From Actinomycetes bacterium (GTDB lineage Bacteria > Actinomycetota > Acidimicrobiia > Acidimicrobiales > RAAP-2), in assembly GCA_021790675.1 (NCBI GenBank), contig JAJYGN010000011.1, positions 1-62,768 on the forward strand: a DNA stretch of 62,768 nucleotides. The letters are read 5' to 3'. Made by a program: the position numbers and the translations under genes. This document shows positions 61,150 to 62,768 of this stretch, piece by piece. The first letter of the stretch is position 1. Every line of letters begins with the position of its first letter. Under the pieces are notes generated by a model. That model did no database searches. It had not been told where the DNA came from and worked only from the letters and a program-made list of their open reading frames with translations.

Positions 61150-61952
61150 TGTATTCGTCCCCAATGTGTATGAGCCTGAGGTGTGGTTAGATCTGTAAAC
61201 GCTCTGACAATCGTTTCACGTCCGCGGTCTAGATTGTCTTGAAGGTCCTGATCATCCATCCCGTCTGCCATTGGAGCTTTGTAAATGAGGGACATTTGAA
61301 CTCCGTGCCCGGCCGATGGCGGACTCGTTCGAATCGCTTGCGTGCACTGAACGTAAAGTCGCGCCACTGGTCCATTCTCAAACTGAATTAGATAGCGCGC
61401 CATCCAGTCCTGCGCTTCCGGCATTTGCTTGACTCCATAAATATCAATAGATGAAGATTCTGCGACGTTGAGAAATTGATCTACTCGCAAATCTTGAATC
61501 CAATTGATATAGGTGAGTTCGACTTGCTGCACAAGTGGTGGAGACTTTCCTTCACCAGTCATGAGATCTCTTAGTTTGCCATAAGAGTCCCAAAACTTGA
61601 CCGCCACTTCGTCGAAGTGTGGGTATTCTGAGGTCCGTCGCCGCCAGTTCTGAATAAGTCGTGTGTCTTGAATCTGAATTAGCGATTCCTCGTCAGAACT
61701 TATGAACCAGTTTCTACCGGATGGAGGACCGAGCTGAAATTGCGGAATCGCCATCGGGGATTCCGTTAGGTTCTCGATGGGTCCCTCCATGCGATGCCTT
61801 GTCTCGGCCCGTGGATAGTCACTGCGGACTTCAGACCAAAAAAGGCCGAAGTACGGTTCAGTGAACCCATCAATTGCTGGGAACTGGATGCCAATGGCGA
61901 CCTCGTCAATGGGCGGATTAGCGTAGTCGGGAAGGTCTGCTGGGCGCGTCAT
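61146..61952 (-). CDS. TIGR04255 family protein
   Basis: 268 residues. It matches my memory of the sporadically distributed TIGR04255 family: DLPDYANPPIDEVAIGIQFP at the start, RNWFISSDEESLIQIQDTRL then IQNWRRRTSEYPHFDEV in the middle, and VQQVELTYINWI. Biochemical function is unknown; members are scattered among bacteria and often lie beside small unknown genes. It leads a tight three-gene operon of lower GC. TACGAC, a poor -10 match, lies 6 nt before the ATG. Confidence 0.75.
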   Translation of the reverse strand: MTRPADLPDYANPPIDEVAIGIQFPAIDGFTEPYFGLFWSEVRSDYPRAETRHRMEGPIENLTESPMAIPQFQLGPPSGRNWFISSDEESLIQIQDTRLIQNWRRRTSEYPHFDEVAVKFWDSYGKLRDLMTGEGKSPPLVQQVELTYINWIQDLRVDQFLNVAESSSIDIYGVKQMPEAQDWMARYLIQFENGPVARLYVQCTQAIRTSPPSAGHGVQMSLIYKAPMADGMDDQDLQDNLDRGRETIVRAFTDLTTPQAHTHWGRIQ

Positions 61953-62057
61953 CTTCTGGTCGTACCGTCGCCATCGATGAAGTCACAGAGCCCATCGCCA
62001 ACCGGCTGATCGAAAAGCGCGCAGGCGGTCACGGATTCATATTAACGGGACCGTGCC

Positions 62058-62103
62058 TGCGGGTGCGTAACCTGTAACCACAGCACCCGCAAAATGCATT
62101 TTG
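62058..62103. repeat. 9-bp inverted repeat plus 14-bp palindrome
   Basis: TGCGGGTGC (62058-62066) and GCACCCGCA (62083-62091) form a stem with a 16-nt loop, directly abutting the perfect palindrome CAAAATGCATTTTG (62090-62103). Lies between the TIGR04255 operon and the HTH gene. It could be a terminator for the HTH gene, a protein-binding site or an element end. Confidence 0.45.
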
Positions 62104-62134
62104 TACGACTGTGAACGATGGTGGACGTTCGCGA

Positions 62135-62527
62135 TCACTGTACCTGGTAAGCACATGGCAAGAAGCCGATCTTCAGCATTGCGGTATCGACGGGCTTCTT
62201 CCGATTCTTGACCTTTTCGGCAAAGTTAGACATGCTCTTGGCCGTCGACTCGATCACCGGCTTCACTTCCGCTTGATCGACGAAGGCGGTTGGGTCAGAG
62301 AGCCCGGGGAACGCACTCCTAAATGCCGCCAGGTGCCGATAGCAGGTGCGCGCTGAGGCGTTCCACCACTCGGCCACCTCCTCGACTGTTGGATCATGGC
62401 CAAGGTCAGCCCGCGTGATCCCCCAGATCCAGGCCCAGCCGATCGCGGTCGCCGCCTTGAACACTCCCGCGTTGGTGACGGCGACCTCCAGCCAAGTTGG
62501 AGGACGACTCGGAGTTTGGTTGCTCAT
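62135..62527 (-). CDS. Putative HTH DNA-binding protein
   Basis: 130 residues from the ATG at 62527, which has GAGG at 5-nt spacing; an upstream in-frame ATG at 62557 is possible. Residues about 45-80 read LGHDPTVEEVAEWWNASART then CYRHLAAFRSAFPG, a helix-turn-helix pattern. The C-terminus is Lys-rich. No named family. It is divergent from the partial gene at the right edge, with a perfect inverted repeat between them that it may bind. Confidence 0.6.
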   Translation of the reverse strand: MSNQTPSRPPTWLEVAVTNAGVFKAATAIGWAWIWGITRADLGHDPTVEEVAEWWNASARTCYRHLAAFRSAFPGLSDPTAFVDQAEVKPVIESTAKSMSNFAEKVKNRKKPVDTAMLKIGFLPCAYQVQ

Positions 62528-62531
62528 GAAT

Positions 62532-62571
62532 ACCTCACTGCCACCATACTGACACATAGTGGCAGTGAGGT
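62532..62571. promoter_or_regulatory. Operator-like perfect inverted repeat in divergent promoter
   Basis: ACCTCACTGCCAC (62532-62544) and its exact complement (62559-62571) separated by 14 bp. For the plus-strand gene, CTGACA (62549-62554), 18 bp, TACACT (62573-62578) forms a promoter, so the right arm fills its spacer. The left arm covers the ribosome-binding site of the minus-strand HTH gene. Confidence 0.6.
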
Positions 62572-62586
62572 GTACACTGACAAATC

Positions 62587-62768
62587 ATGGCAGTAATCAC
62601 TACGGCAGATTGGGCCTGTGAGCCCCGGGAACTGGCGTCGGGTATCGACACGCTCATTCTCTCCCTCCGGGGGATCGCGTCCCGGAAGTTGTTGCATGAT
62701 CTGGCCGACGCCAAAGAATCAGCGCGTCAGGTGTTCGAAAGTGTCCCCTTTCAATTGGGAGGTCAGGA
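62587..62768 (+). CDS. Unknown protein, N-terminal part (runs off window)
   Basis: 60 codons to the window end with no stop. MAVITTADWACEPRELASGI is followed by a helical, Leu-rich segment (RKLLHDLADAKESARQVFES). No family recognised. The ATG follows TACACT by 8 nt with no ribosome-binding site, so the message may be almost leaderless. Divergent from the HTH gene. Confidence 0.5.
   Translation, partial: MAVITTADWACEPRELASGIDTLILSLRGIASRKLLHDLADAKESARQVFESVPFQLGGQ

Noticed and set aside
1..62768. CRISPR arrays, rRNA genes, intact transposases, integrases
   Set aside because: No regularly spaced repeats, rRNA sequence or recombinase motifs were seen on reading both strands.

Overview
The window is a high-GC chromosomal segment that reads as actinobacterial. 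Markers are mycothiol synthesis (MshC), an F420-dependent NADPH reductase, phosphatidylinositol mannoside synthesis (PgsA, acyltransferase, PimA), MurT/GatD lipid II amidation and a monomeric NADP isocitrate dehydrogenase. The order thrS-HIT-pgsA-acyltransferase-pimA-pdxS-pdxT-yebC-ruvC-ruvA-ruvB is the same core block known from mycobacteria, but the accessory content is not mycobacterial. An uncultured or little-studied member of Acidimicrobiia is a reasonable inference, not proven by the sequence.

Layout. 1-11677 (minus strand): one long, mostly overlapping gene train, npdG-mshC-thrS-HIT-pgsA-acyltransferase-pimA-(M48-like)-pdxS-pdxT-yebC-ruvC-ruvA-ruvB (cut by the window edge). 11720-20573: fabI/inhA, a decayed GNAT gene, an ABC exporter, LysE and YczE membrane proteins, two DHA2 exporters flanking a secreted neocarzinostatin-fold protein, and a divergent MarR regulator. 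20765-31978: galU, tRNA-Val, plsC, the gatD/murT pair, a LysR regulator, an AlkA glycosylase, an M20 peptidase, an acyl-CoA dehydrogenase, and trpG/trpE back to back. 32030-46298: a two-subunit B12 acyl-CoA mutase with isobutyryl-CoA-mutase-type residues, a third DHA2 exporter, nitronate monooxygenase, acyl-CoA synthetase, a FUSC transporter preceded by a tiny leader ORF, MscL with a zinc-ribbon tail, a large indolepyruvate:ferredoxin oxidoreductase and a HAD phosphatase. 46312-55318: otsA with a GH15 enzyme, a cold-shock protein, a DapB-like reductase, a DUF4232 lipoprotein, and a three-gene set (GH130, HAD-IIB, PMI cupin) that could convert mannosides to fructose-6-phosphate. 55319-56601 is gene-poor and looks decayed. 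56602-58821 is monomeric isocitrate dehydrogenase.

From about 58.9 kb to the right edge the base composition drops and the genes become unfamiliar: a small membrane protein, a tightly coupled three-gene operon led by a TIGR04255-family protein, and a divergent HTH gene and unknown gene separated by a perfect 13-bp inverted repeat. This is the best candidate for an acquired, undescribed system.

An unexpected regularity is the start-site architecture. At least a dozen genes have a TAnnnT -10-like hexamer exactly 6 nt before the ATG/GTG and no ribosome-binding site, as expected for leaderless mRNAs. The same rule exposes a 16-codon leaderless ORF coupled by a GTGA overlap to the FUSC transporter gene.
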